A stretch of DNA of 64,000 bases from contig OX031060.1 in the NCBI GenBank assembly GCA_943736015.1, positions 13,467,501 through 13,531,500 on the forward strand, written 5' to 3'. Position numbers and translations under genes: made by a program. The notes under the pieces were generated by a model. It saw nothing but the letters and a program-made list of their open reading frames with translations, was not told the DNA's origin and did no database searches. Below, piece by piece: positions 53,401 through 62,694 of the stretch. This DNA is from Tridacna crocea (lineage: Eukaryota; Mollusca; Bivalvia; Cardiida; Cardiidae). Position 1 is the stretch's first letter, and the number at the start of each line of letters is the position of its first letter.

Positions 53401-56400
53401 GTGGGAAAAGGAGAAAATGCTGGTTATCATCATTTTCTCCTTTTCCATACAATGTTTTCTTCAGGCTTCTTTCTCAGGGGCGTAAAAAGTAGGGATTGTG
53501 TGGTAATGAGTCAAGGCTCTTTGTAAAAGTATGAAACCCTGAGTTAACTAATATTTTACAGATAAATCCCATTGTTTGACCTAAGACCAGTCTACTTTTT
53601 TTCCTGGTTATGGGTGAACGGTTTAACTCTCTACCACACAATCCCGACTTTAAGGACCCTGAGAAAGAAAGCTTTTAAAACATTGTGGGAAAAGGAGAAA
53701 ATGCTGGTAACCAGCATTTTCTCCTTTTCCCTAAATATTTTCTACCTTTTCCAAAAAAGAATTCCATTTTTTTTTGGTTTACATTTATTTTGTCGTTTGC
53801 AAATGCTTTCAGTTTGGACCAGTCAATAGTTTTATTGTTTGGTAAAGAGGTATTATTTCATGCTTTCCGGTAGGATATCGAGAAATAGCAGTATAAATAT
53901 ATTTCGATCTTACACTGGTACCACCAAAGAAAATACCGATTTTCACCTTGTCGCCTAGTAAATTGCGCGTGCCTCACAACCAGATGGGAAATATGGCGTC
54001 ATTTACCTTACATTTCTCGCGCTTGACGTAATATTGTAATTTGTTGTTATGCGGGAGGGGTACGCCACGGGGAATAACGGAAAAGTACTGTACTGGATTT
54101 TTATAAAGCTCCTTCCAGAAAGGGTTAAAAGCATGAAATAAATAGAATATTTTTTCTTTTTCGGTGAAAGATCAAAATTTACTTCATCTCGTTAACACCA
54201 TCGGTTATTTTTTCACCCGTGGATGCGCCACGTGTGAAAATATTACCGATGGTTTTCACTCGATGAAATAAATTTCGATCTTTCACCGAAAAATAGAAAT
54301 ATCCTCCATATATTATTTGTTCAGCAGATCTCTGAAAATGATGAAAATGACTCAAAACTTGGCAGTACAGAAAAGCTGCTTCGCCTGTTTAAGCTGATAT
54401 CCCAGAATAATCAAACCGACGTCAAAATACGAAAACAAGGTGCTGTGACCATTCCGACGCCGTCCATTCTGGAGAACATGAAAAGAGAAGAGCTTGAGGA
54501 ACTGTACTTTTCGTAAGTATTTGAGAATTGGTCACTTTTAGCCTGCCATATTGATTTTATTTGTGATTGTATACCTGAGTCCGCATTCACCAACCATTCT
54601 TAAGAACATTCTTTGTATTGTTCTTCAAGATTTTCAAACTGTTAAAGTAACAGAACTTCTGATTGGCTACACCAAATGGTTTAGCCAATTGGAAGGTCTG
54701 TTCCTTTCACATTGACAGAATCCTGAAGAATAAGACTAAGAATGTTCCTTTGGAATGGTTAGTGAATACGGACCCTGAATTTATGGGATTTGCTGAATAT
54801 AATTATATAGCATACTTCAAACGATACGACTACTAGAGCTCCAGATAAGAGGGAATGATGGTATTCTAAATCAATTATTTCTGTTCCAAACCCTATGTTG
54901 TGGGTACTCATTAGAATCGTCTCGATGAGACGATTCTAAGGAGTACCCACAACATAGGGTTTAGTGGAGAATTATTAGTATTTTCAATTTTGAAATAAAA
55001 AAAAAACAATCCCTGTATCTGGAGCTCTGAACTACGGTCAACCTACTTGAATTAATTTGGAGAAAAATTAGATATTGATAATGATAAACCCTTTACCAGA
55101 CGACAAAATTTTGGCCATGTCCAAACTGGCATTTGCAGACGAAAATTTCACTGATGCCAGACGACAAAATTTTGGACTTGTCCAAATTGAAAGCGTTTGC
55201 AGACGACAATATAGGTATGACTCCTTAAGAGAATTTTGAATTGGAAAGAATAGAAATCTTTGTGGGAGAAGAAGAAAATAATGGTTAACGCCATTTCTTC
55301 CTTGTACCAAAATGTTTTCAAAAGGCATCTTCTGCAGAATGGTTAAGATCGGGATTGTTTGGTACATGGTTAACCCTTTTCCAAACAATTCCTGGTTTTT
55401 ATAAAGACGCATTCTCAGAGAACATTGTGGAAAAATGATAATATGCTGGAAACCAGCATTTTCTCCTTTTTCCACAATGTTTTCTTCCTTTCCCAAAACC
55501 AATTTCATTTTTCTAGTCACACTAATTTTGTCGTCTGCAGATGTTTTCAATTTGGACTAGTCTAATATTTTGCTGTTTGGTAAAGAGTTAAACAATCTGA
55601 TAAGGAAAAAATAATGTTTTGATTTCAGATACATTGAAAACATCCAAAAACTGTGTGTTCGACAACGTCACATTGGCAACGAAAAAGACGGCGGCTACCA
55701 CATTTGTGAAGATATAATGGAGGAGGGTAAACCTTGTCTTATGTATTCTTTCGGGTAAGCCTGTTTTAATTCTCTCGTTTAGACTTATGGTGGTGGACCC
55801 GTTATACTTCTAGTACAGCATGGCATAAATTTCTTGAAAGTCGAAAAACACAGATTTATACAGATATAATACTTTTGCGCATTTAACCGACCAGAAATTT
55901 CTTTAATGTCTATCTTGAAACTATTTGTTGATACTTTTATTACCTCCCTTTGTAATGAGAATATAGTGGTTTTTGGTTTATAAATGATAATTCTTAGAAG
56001 GATTAAAAAAAAAATGTGGCTCAGTTTAACTAGTACAATAATTCACATTTTTAATTCTAGCAAATTTTGTAGGATAATGTTATAGTGGAAGAAGCTGTTT
56101 TCTATTACTGGTCCACTACCTTTAAAGGTGGGTATTTAAAAGAAAAAGTATATATCACTGAAATTCATATGAAAAAATAATACAAATCATCAATAATTAA
56201 GAATCATAAAATGACAAAAAAAAAGTTGTGATGGTATACCCTTACAGGGCTATGCAACCGCTTAAGGTATTTTTAGATTTCGCGCCAAAAATCAATAAAG
56301 CATGTTGGGAATGTCAGTGACTGGCACGTGACTGATGACGCTTAAATTCCATTACATAACAAATATGTAATAATTATTTTCCATAATGTCTTCTTTGGAC

Positions 56401-57931
56401 GCTATGTTTGAAACTTCGTCTGTGTATTCCTGAATGTAAATGAGCGAATTGATCATCTAAAAATAGAACGTGTCTCCCGTTGGTGTCAACCTGGGCCGTA
56501 GTAAATCTCTAAATTCTTGTGTTGTGAGATGGTTTTCGACTACTAGGGTTTTATGAATGAAAATTAAAAGGTTTTGGGAGTATAAGGATGATCTTTTTGC
56601 TTTTTTGTAAAACTTTCGTCCCAAAGTCTGAAGGGCCACCTTTAAGGTGCACCCTACAGTCAAAGAGTAAACAAACGCTAACAATACACCTTTACAACCT
56701 GTAGAATTTAGATAGCCATGTAAATGTAGATAAAAGTCAATAAAGAGCGTGTGAGGAAAAGAGTCGTCAGCGATTTATCTTCGATTTAAATCTTTACCAA
56801 AGGACAAGATTTTAGACTTGTCCAAATTGAAAGCTTTTGCAAACAAATTCATTGTTACTCAAAAATCTAAGGTTAATATGGATGGGGTAGAAAACATTGT
56901 GGAGGGAAAAGGAGAAAATGCGGGCTACCTGCATTTTTCTCCTTTTCCCACAGTGTTTTAAAAAGGCTTCTTCCTCGGGGACATGAAAACCAGGAATTTT
57001 TTTGGTAACGGGTTAAACCGGAAACCGGAAACTGTGGTTTTTATGTCTACGGCTTGCTGCAATAGATTGAACTATTTTTTCTATCCGCCGTAATCAAGCA
57101 AGATTGTAATAGTTAGGAGCAATATTTGGCCCGAAGTAGCCTGGCATTCAGACCCTGCATTTAAGTCATTCTAATTAACAAGGTACACAACTACAGCAAA
57201 GTCACAGAAATATGTGTTGTTACTTGCCCTTCTTCTGAAATACAGTTAAATCAGACATCAGAATAATTTTAGAGAACATAGAGTTTTCGTTTTTGCATTT
57301 TTATTTGACGACTTTGTTTTAATGAAAAGGCTCTATTTAACGGACTGACACCAGTCTAGGCCCGAAGGTACAACAGTGATTATGATTTCATAAAATAAAA
57401 ATGAAATTGGTTACAAATGGATGAAAACAAGCAAAGATGCATCATAAACGACAATATCTTAGACTGGTCCAAATCGAAACCATTTGCAGACGACAAAATA
57501 AAAGTGACTGAAAATTTGAAATTTGTTTTGTGAAGGGTAGAAAACATTGTGGGAAAAGGAGAAAATGATGGTTTCCAGTAGTAAAACAATACCCATCTTT
57601 AATCATAGCAAATTTTGTAGGACAATGTTATAGTGGAAATACCAATTTTCCATGAGGAAGGTACTACCAAAAATTAGTCTAAATATCTACTCAGAACCTG
57701 CTGTTTGATCCTTGATTTACACAGTTCGTATTTTTATGACATAATCTAACGAAAAAATACTCTTGAAAGGGCAATGCTTTGGGTCCCTTTTCGTAGTTGA
57801 GCAAGTTTATTTCTTTTATTATTTGCTGTAACGGTTAAGTTTCTCAACATTTGCAGAAACAGAAAAGACTTTTCCTTTGACGACGGTGTTTCCAGTCAGT
57901 ATGGATGTCATGTGCATTCGTTTGATCCCTT
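50324..57931 (+). CDS. METTL24-like methyltransferase, N-terminal part (gene 2, runs past the window)
   Basis: Exons 50324-50425, 54325-54512, 55629-55754 and 57857-57931 have consensus splice sites and consistent phases (0, 2, 2, 2): 163 codons so far. Residues 1-34 give a short basic start and one membrane segment (LAGVVVVCLIVLVNYGIF), a type II membrane anchor as in Golgi enzymes. A variable stem (35-97) leads to the family core: IGNEKDGGYHICED, CLMYSFGNRKDFSFDD, then YGCHVHSFDP. That is the start of the Methyltransf_22 (METTL24-type) domain, with DGG and the acidic S-adenosylmethionine-binding part. The catalytic remainder must lie beyond 58 kb; I could not find the next exon before 64000. 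Each intron is full of MITEs, and the LTR element at 59617 would lie in intron 4 or later. The substrate is unknown for the family. The start is chosen because the acceptor falls directly before ATG and a membrane anchor follows. Confidence 0.78.
50540..50755 (+). mobile_element. F1 MITE in gene 2 intron 1
   Basis: TTAA at both ends. Hairpin gtgggaaaaggagaaaatgc / gcattttctcctttttccca. Confidence 0.85.
50757..50945. mobile_element. F2 MITE, adjoining F1
   Basis: aaactcgactcagacctttt, hairpin gcacagacgtgc within acgtgcagtctgatct, then ttccccaaaacatatgtttg as in the F2 at 15293. Confidence 0.7.
51003..51204. mobile_element. F3 foldback element
   Basis: Perfect centre gattggctaaaccaaa / tggtttagccaatc. 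Ends gacccgtattcaccaacc / ggttggtaaatatgggcc. Confidence 0.88.
51219..51449 (-). mobile_element. F1 MITE, subtype b hairpin
   Basis: TTAA at both ends. Core GTGAAATTGCTCG / CGAGCAATTTCAC (51346-51374), as at 18865 but in the opposite orientation. Confidence 0.88.
51450..51616. other. Intron spacer
   Basis: Nothing recognised. Confidence 0.4.
51617..51844 (+). mobile_element. F1 MITE, first of an abutting pair
   Basis: TTAA at 51617 and 51841. Hairpin somewhat worn (aaatttgttatcagcatttt). Confidence 0.82.
51841..52066 (+). mobile_element. F1 MITE, second of the pair
   Basis: Shares TTAA 51841-51844 with the preceding copy. The right end gtgtggtaaagac runs straight into the F10 element. Confidence 0.82.
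52069..53224. mobile_element. F10 GC-rich element, about 1.16 kb
   Basis: Left end AGTACGGTCACAAATCAGT then GCCGCCTGCCG. The right end is the inverted counterpart, CGGCAGGCGGC then GTTTCACATTGTGACCATAG. Both flanks carry many copies of ggcggcag / ctgccgcc and ccggc words, so GC content jumps sharply against the surrounding AT-rich intron. The middle (52560-52860) is ordinary sequence with no transposase. The left border falls at the edge of an F1 element. Confidence 0.8.
53285..53514 (+). mobile_element. F1 MITE, inside an F2 end fragment
   Basis: Left TTAA at 53285 directly follows acgctgctaagcacga, the start of an F2 element. Hairpin cattgtgggaaaaggagaaa, right end gtgtggtaatgag. Confidence 0.8.
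53623..53851 (+). mobile_element. F1 MITE
   Basis: TTAA at 53623. Hairpin gtgggaaaaggagaaaatgc / gcattttctccttttccct. Right end tgtttggtaaagag. Confidence 0.82.
53855..54303 (+). repeat. F11 repeat, full form
   Basis: Same order as at 30117, ending in a complete foldback: ggtgaaagatcaaaatttac against aatttcgatctttcaccg, with gtgaaaatattaccgatggt between. It ends about 20 bases before the exon 2 acceptor. Confidence 0.82.
54325..54512 (+). other. Gene 2 second coding exon, tandem acceptor
   Basis: tttgttcagcag offers two acceptors three bases apart (exon from 54325 or 54328), so one Gln may be included or skipped. Donor TTTTC|gtaagt. Encodes the stem ISENDENDSKLGSTEKLLRL to REELEELYFS. Confidence 0.72.
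54582..54776. mobile_element. F3 foldback element
   Basis: tccgcattcaccaaccattc / gaatggttagtgaatacgga, centre gattggctacaccaaa / tggtttagccaatt. Confidence 0.85.
54837..55027 (+). mobile_element. F7 MITE
   Basis: AGAGCTCCAGATAAGAGGG / CCCTGTATCTGGAGCTCTG. Inner gggtactcattagaatcgtc / gacgattctaaggagtaccc. Confidence 0.88.
55088..55373 (+). mobile_element. F1 MITE with a duplicated left end
   Basis: ccagacgacaaaattttggc recurs as ccagacgacaaaattttgga 55 bases on. The hairpin is worn. Right TTAA at 55370 is shared with the next copy. Confidence 0.75.
55370..55590 (-). mobile_element. F1 MITE just upstream of exon 3
   Basis: TTAA at 55370 and 55587. Hairpin cattgtggaaaaatgata / tccacaatg. 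It ends 38 bases before the exon 3 acceptor. Confidence 0.82.
55629..55754 (+). other. Gene 2 third coding exon
   Basis: Acceptor ttttgatttcag, donor TTTCGG|gtaagcc. Encodes YIENIQKLCVRQRHIGNEKD to GKPCLMYSFG, the entry to the methyltransferase core. Confidence 0.78.
55787..56122 (-). mobile_element. F12 MITE
   Basis: Inverted copy of 26562-26928, from gtggacccgttatac to actggtccactaccttt. It touches the following F5 repeat. Confidence 0.75.
56122..56645 (-). repeat. F5 repeat copy 5
   Basis: The minus-strand frame reads VALQTLGRKFYKKAKRSSLY, HKTLVVENH and TGDTFYF followed by a stop at the same codon as copy 4. Downstream codons still spell NSLIYIQEYTDEVSNIAS. Confidence 0.8.
56786..57016 (+). 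mobile_element. F1 MITE
   Basis: TTAA at both ends. Hairpin ggaaaaggagaaaatgcggg / cctgcatttttctccttttc, a paired change at the tip relative to the common form. Confidence 0.85.
57017..57439. other. Intron 3 spacer
   Basis: Nothing recognised. Confidence 0.4.
57440..57670. repeat. F1 left half joined to an F12 end
   Basis: 57445-57578 follows F1 through gagaaaatgatggtttcca. 57590-57670 (atcatagcaaattttgtagg, ggaaggtactacc) is the end of F12. Confidence 0.6.
57857..57931 (+). other. Gene 2 fourth coding exon
   Basis: Acceptor caacatttgcag, donor CCCTT|gtaagt. Encodes NRKDFSFDDGVSSQYGCHVH and SFDP. The phase calls for a further exon. Confidence 0.78.
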
Positions 57932-58377
57932 GTAAGTATCTTTATTTCCCTATCCAGAAGTGCAGGAGTGTTACATCTTTTGGTACTCTTTGCTATAATC
58001 CACTCGAGGTATACGTATAACTCTATTAACATTCAGAGAAAGGCCCAGTTACATGGTAAAAAAATGAAATCTAAATTGAAACGTCTTTTTTGTAGGGAAA
58101 CAAAAATATTTTCTTGAAAATGTTTGGTTTTAAGACATGTTGAAATGTAGAAAATGACCGATTTATTTTCATTTCTAATTTGGGCAGTTGCACTTTAGGA
58201 TCTCGTATCCAAATACAAGCTTTTTCGCAAGAGACGTAGGTCTAGTTTTGGAATAAATTAGTCCAGCCAATGAGTAATTCATCTAATAGAAGTGAAGAAG
58301 GGGGTATTCTAATGCCATATCATTAAATTGATATGTTTGCCATTTGCCATTTTTTTCCAGTTAATTCTTTTTTTACT
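57932..58377. other. Intron 4 spacer
   Basis: No recognisable exon for the next part of the methyltransferase domain. Confidence 0.4.
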
Positions 58378-58379
58378 TC

Positions 58380-58480
58380 AGACGACACTAGAAGCGTTTG
58401 TGGACAGTATAGATAAAGATCATACTGCACAGAACGTGCAGTCTGATCTATGATCTGCACTGTCCACTACAATATTTTAG
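58380..58480. mobile_element. F2 hairpin
   Basis: gtttgtggacagtatagata, hairpin gatcatactgcacagaac / gtgcagtctgatc, then gatctgcactgtccac. Confidence 0.7.
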
Positions 58481-58855
58481 ATCATGACCAAACTGTCTTT
58501 TGATATTGCAGAAGAAGTGTATTTTTAGCCTTTGAGAAATTTGATTTATTTATTCATAAGTAAAACAGTTAAAGAACAATTAAGAGAAGGTTTATTTATG
58601 GAAGTTCCGATTGTGACAAGTAAATGACCATGAACGGTGGCTAAAGTTGCCGGATCAAACCAGATCCAACGGAACCGAACCGGAGCGGACTTAATGATTT
58701 GATTGGACCGTAGTCGAATGGAACGGACTTGATAGCCAGTTTAAAACATTTTTCTTTTATTTTGTTTGAACCATCCGAGTAATGTCTTTATGAAGGACAC
58801 TTTTTCTACGTTCGCTCGTCTGTCAGTACTTTCAGTACTTTGATTCTTTGTACAT
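58481..58855. other. Spacer
   Basis: Nothing recognised. ccaacggaaccgaaccggag near 58666 is locally repetitive. Confidence 0.4.
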
Positions 58856-59082
58856 TTAACCCTTTCCCAAACAAGCCTGGTTTTTACGTGTCTGCAGTAA
58901 ACGTCTTTTGAAAACACTGTGGGAAAAGAAGAAATTGCTCATAACAAGCAATTTCTCCATTTCCCACTGTGTTTTCTACCCTTTTTGAGAACTTTCTGCT
59001 ATTTTCTCCTAATCAAAAATTGTCGTCTGCAAACTCTTTCAGTTTGGAAGGGTCCAAAATTTGTCGTTTGGGAAAGGGTTAA
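58856..59082 (-). mobile_element. F1 MITE, subtype c hairpin
   Basis: TTAA at both ends. Core AGAAATTGCTCAT / AAGCAATTTCT (58930-58957) differs from subtypes a and b yet still pairs. Confidence 0.85.
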
Positions 59083-59214
59083 GGAGGAAATCAATATGTA
59101 TATTAATGAAAGCGTAATAATGTGGGATTAATTAAGTCAGAGTCAGCCTCGATGTTATCGTTTTCAGAATGACGCAACAGGTAACAGCTGTAAATAATGG
59201 CTAACTGCATGGCT

Positions 59215-59455
59215 TGCATCTCCCGAAAAGGGGCATTCGGACATTTGCATAAAGTGTCGTCTCGGATCAGCCTGCACAGTCCTTGCAGGGTAATCCAAGA
59301 CGGCACTTTATGGCTACATTAGATTTTGTGCATGAAACAGAAAATTACATAAACACGTAAAGTGTAGTCTCGGGTTAGCCTGCGCGGACTGTGCAGGTTG
59401 ATCCGGGGCGACACTATACGCAAATGTCCGAATGCCCCTTTCCACGTGTTGCAAC
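59215..59455. repeat. F6 repeat, long form
   Basis: cgaaaaggggcattcggaca, gtgtcgtctcggatcagcct, ccttgcagggtaatccaaga, then a second hairpin cctgcgcggactgtgcagg and cactatacgcaaatgtccga. The ends gtgaaaa / cacgtgttgcaa are inverted. Confidence 0.8.
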
Positions 59456-59459
59456 CACA

Positions 59460-59616
59460 AGTGAAAATAAATAGGTTTAATTTACGGCTGGAGGAGGTTT
59501 AATGTGACAAAATTTATTAAAAACTTGTGGTTGCAAATACTGATTTTCACGTTCTTATTGCTTAGGTAAATTGCGCGTGCCTCACAACCCGATGGACATA
59601 TGACGTCATATAACGT
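59460..59616 (+). repeat. F11 repeat, interrupted by the LTR element
   Basis: gattttcacgttcttattgc, gcgcgtgcctcacaacccga and atgacgtcatata follow F11 until the LTR begins at 59617. Confidence 0.65.
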
Positions 59617-60175
59617 TGTTACGAGTCAGGCGTAACTAGAAAGAAGAAGCCAGCAACAAACGATAACAATTAACAGAATTTATTAACAAAAATATAAAAT
59701 AAACAGTGACAATAATACAATAGTACAAAACAATACCTTAGACGTTAAATTCAAAAGACAAATTATTCCAGTCTTAATTCCAATCTGATCCTGATCCAAA
59801 CTGAATGTAATCCAAGCACATGAAATAATCCCCACTTTAGTCTAGTCTGATCCTAATCCAAACTGAATGTAATCCAAGCACTAATTATGACACAAACACA
59901 AAATAATCCCCACTGTAGTCTGGCAATCATGTATTAACTAGTGAACACTGAGACGCAAAAAGCTTTTCCTTTTATAATAACAGGGAAACTTCCAGAAAAT
60001 TCATGTTAAAATCAGTTGCATAATTTCTAGTAATCAGATTGTATAAAGGCCTGGAAACTTCCAGCACAATATTCCACAAGAGAGAATCCAGTTCTAAAAA
60101 TAGCAACAGGGGAAACCATTCAAAAATAGATACACACATGAACAAAGCTAGGAATAACTGGGTATGTACATAACA
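59617..60175 (-). repeat. LTR (3' LTR of the Gmr1-like element)
   Basis: 559 bases, TGTTACGAGTCAGGCG...ATGTACATAACA, differing from the LTRs at 38282 and 40201 at scattered positions. Followed by cttccccccttgaaaag, the polypurine tract of the minus strand. Confidence 0.93.
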
Positions 60176-60404
60176 CTTCCCCCCTTGAAAAGAAAAAGAA
60201 AGGTTTATGAAATAAATCTTTCTTTTTTTGCAATATTATTTATATACATGTATATAATACTTTAACTGAAGTATTACAGAGAAAAAAATGACAAACTCAA
60301 ATATTAATTTTTTTCAGACTAATGAAAATAGTCAAGGTAATGAAATTACAATTTAAAAAAAAAACAGTTTAAACTTGATTAAGGGAAAAATGACTATTGG
60401 AATT

Positions 60405-62694
60405 TCAAACTCTTGAAAGAGCATCTGGTATAATGTTATCTTTCCCTTTTATGTGTCTTATGTCAAGATTAAACTCTTGAAGCAATAAACTCCACCTCAG
60501 TAATCTTTGATTCTTATTCTTAAGTTTGTGTAGAAAACTTAAAGGGTTATGATCACTGAATACAACAATTGGTGAAGCTGAAGAGGTTAAATAAACTTCA
60601 AACTGCTGGATTGCCAGAATTAAAGCAAGACACTCTTTTTCTATGGTAGAGTAATTTTTCTGATGTTTGTTAAATTTCTTAGAAAAGTAACAAACTGGGT
60701 GATCAATACCATTATTATCTTCCTGTAAAAGAACAGCACCAATACCAACATCACTTGCATCAACAGCTAATTTGAAACATTTGTCAAAATCAGGTGCCAA
60801 GAGAACTGGTGCGCTCTTTAGTATGGCTTTCAGACGATCAAATGCATCTTGACATATGTCATTCCATTTGAACTTTGTGCTTTTCTTAAGTAAATTTGTT
60901 AAAGGTTCAGCAATACCTGAGAAATTTTTACAGAATTTCCTATAGTAGCCAGCCATACCAAGAAATCGCATCAGCTGTCTTTTACATTTAGGCACAGGAA
61001 ACTCAGAGATAGCATTGACTTTAGCTTCTAAAGGTTTAACTTGACCCTGTCCCACAAGATGTCCTAGAAATGTTACAGTAGCATGACAAAATTCAGTTTT
61101 TGCAAGATTCACAGTCAGTTTCGCTTTACTGAGTCTGTCGAAGAACTTCCTGATTCTTTGAAGGTGGTCACTCCAACTGTCTGAGTAGATGATGACGTCG
61201 TCAATATATGCATCACAACCATCTAATCCACATATAACGTTGTTTATAAGTCGCTGAAACGTTGCAGGAGAATTTTTCATCCCAAACGGCATAACTTTGT
61301 ATTGGTACAGACCATTTGGAGTAGCAAAGGCTGATACTTCTTTTGCTCTATCAGTCAGTGGAACTTGCCAGAATCCTTTTAGCAGGTCAAATTTGGTGAC
61401 ATATTTAGAATTTCCAACTTTGTCAATACAGTCATCAATCCTTGGTATTGGAAAAGAGTCTGTTTTTGTCACAGAGTTCACTTTACGATAGTCAGTACAC
61501 ATTCTATAAGTTCCATTTGATTTAGGTACTAATATACATGGTGAACTGTAATTACTCTGGCTAGGTTCAATAAAGTCATTTTCCAGTAAGTATTTTACTT
61601 CATCTTGGAGGTATTTCTGTTTCAAAGGATTCATTCTATATGGATGTTGCTTTATTGGTTTAGAATCTTCCACAATGACATCATGATAGATTTTATCAGT
61701 TCTTGTGGGGATATCAGGAAATAAATGTTCATATTCATGTATCAACTGTTTCAGCTCTTCCTGCTGTGATGGTTCCAAGTGAGAAAGTTTGTTGTCAAGG
61801 TTTCTCAAAATATCAGAATTTTTAAGTTTAGATGGACCAGGATCAGATTTATCAATAAAGTCCGAATTTACTTCAAGATCAGATACATTTGATTCTTGTG
61901 GGACAGTGTTTACAACTGTAATTGGTTTTGAAATAGAGCTATCTCTGTCAAAGTATCCCTTTAACATATTTATATGACACATTTGTTTGTTTTTACGCCT
62001 TCCTGGAGTATTAATTATATAGTTCAAATCACTTGTTTTCTTGTCAATAGTGTAGGGTCCAAAATATCTTGCCTGTAAAGGTCTGCCAGGTATTGGCAAA
62101 AGAGCAAGGACTTTGTCACCTGGTTTAAATTTTCTATCTATAACATGGTTGTCATATCTTGCTTTCATTTTGCCCTGAGACGTTTTAAGATTAGACCTAG
62201 CAACCTCACATACCCTAGACAGTCTATTTCTGAAGTCAGAAACATACTGTAGTAAATTCAATGGTGTTTCATCATTTGAGAGAAATTTCTCTTTCAAAAG
62301 TTTTAAAGGTCCACGAACAGAATGGCCAAAAACTAATTCAAAAGGACTGAAACCAAGAGATTCTTGTACAGATTCTCTGGCTGCAAATAGTAACAAATGG
62401 ATGCCCTCATCCCAATCTTTTTCAGTATCAAAGCAATATGATCTTATCATATTTTTTAATGTCTGGTGAAATCTTTCTAAAGCACCTTGACTTTCAGGGT
62501 GATAGGCGGATGACCTATATTGCTTGATTCCTAATTCATGCATAACCTGTTGGAATATACCAGACATAAAATTTGACCCTTGATCAGACTGAACTGATTT
62601 TGGAAGACCAACAAATGTGAAAAATTTTATAAGAGCTTTGACTATTGATTTTGTTTTGATGTTCCTTAAAGGAATAGCTTCTGGAAAACGTGTA
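60405..62694 (-). pseudogene. pol fragment of the Gmr1-like element: integrase, reverse transcriptase, RNase H
   Basis: Reading from the high coordinate: integrase core (TRFPEAIPLRN, VQSDQGSNF, SSAYHPESQGALERFHQ), the GPY/F-type module (ARYFGPYTI), a linker, then reverse transcriptase (SPCILVPKSNGTYRMCTDYR, FDLLKGFWQVPL, YIDDVIIYS) and RNase H (AVDASDVGIGAVLL, DHNPLSFLH, DALSRV). The visible part is one open frame. The few codons of that frame beyond 62694 belong to the inserted element, not to pol. Confidence 0.93.

Larger units (their letters stand above)
59617..62694 (-). mobile_element. LTR retrotransposon, Gmr1-like Ty3/gypsy, interrupted
   Basis: One LTR (59617-60175), a purine tract beside it, then a long open pol frame on the minus strand. 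The order in pol is integrase, reverse transcriptase, RNase H, the reverse of ordinary Ty3/gypsy and the hallmark of Gmr1-like elements. At 62695 another element begins inside the integrase part, so the 5' portion is not in view. LTR and protein are close to those of the element at 38282: same family, both young. Confidence 0.93.

Noticed and set aside
55068-55550. 160-codon minus-strand frame
   Set aside because: It runs through two abutting F1 MITEs; similar frames occur by chance in other F1 copies.
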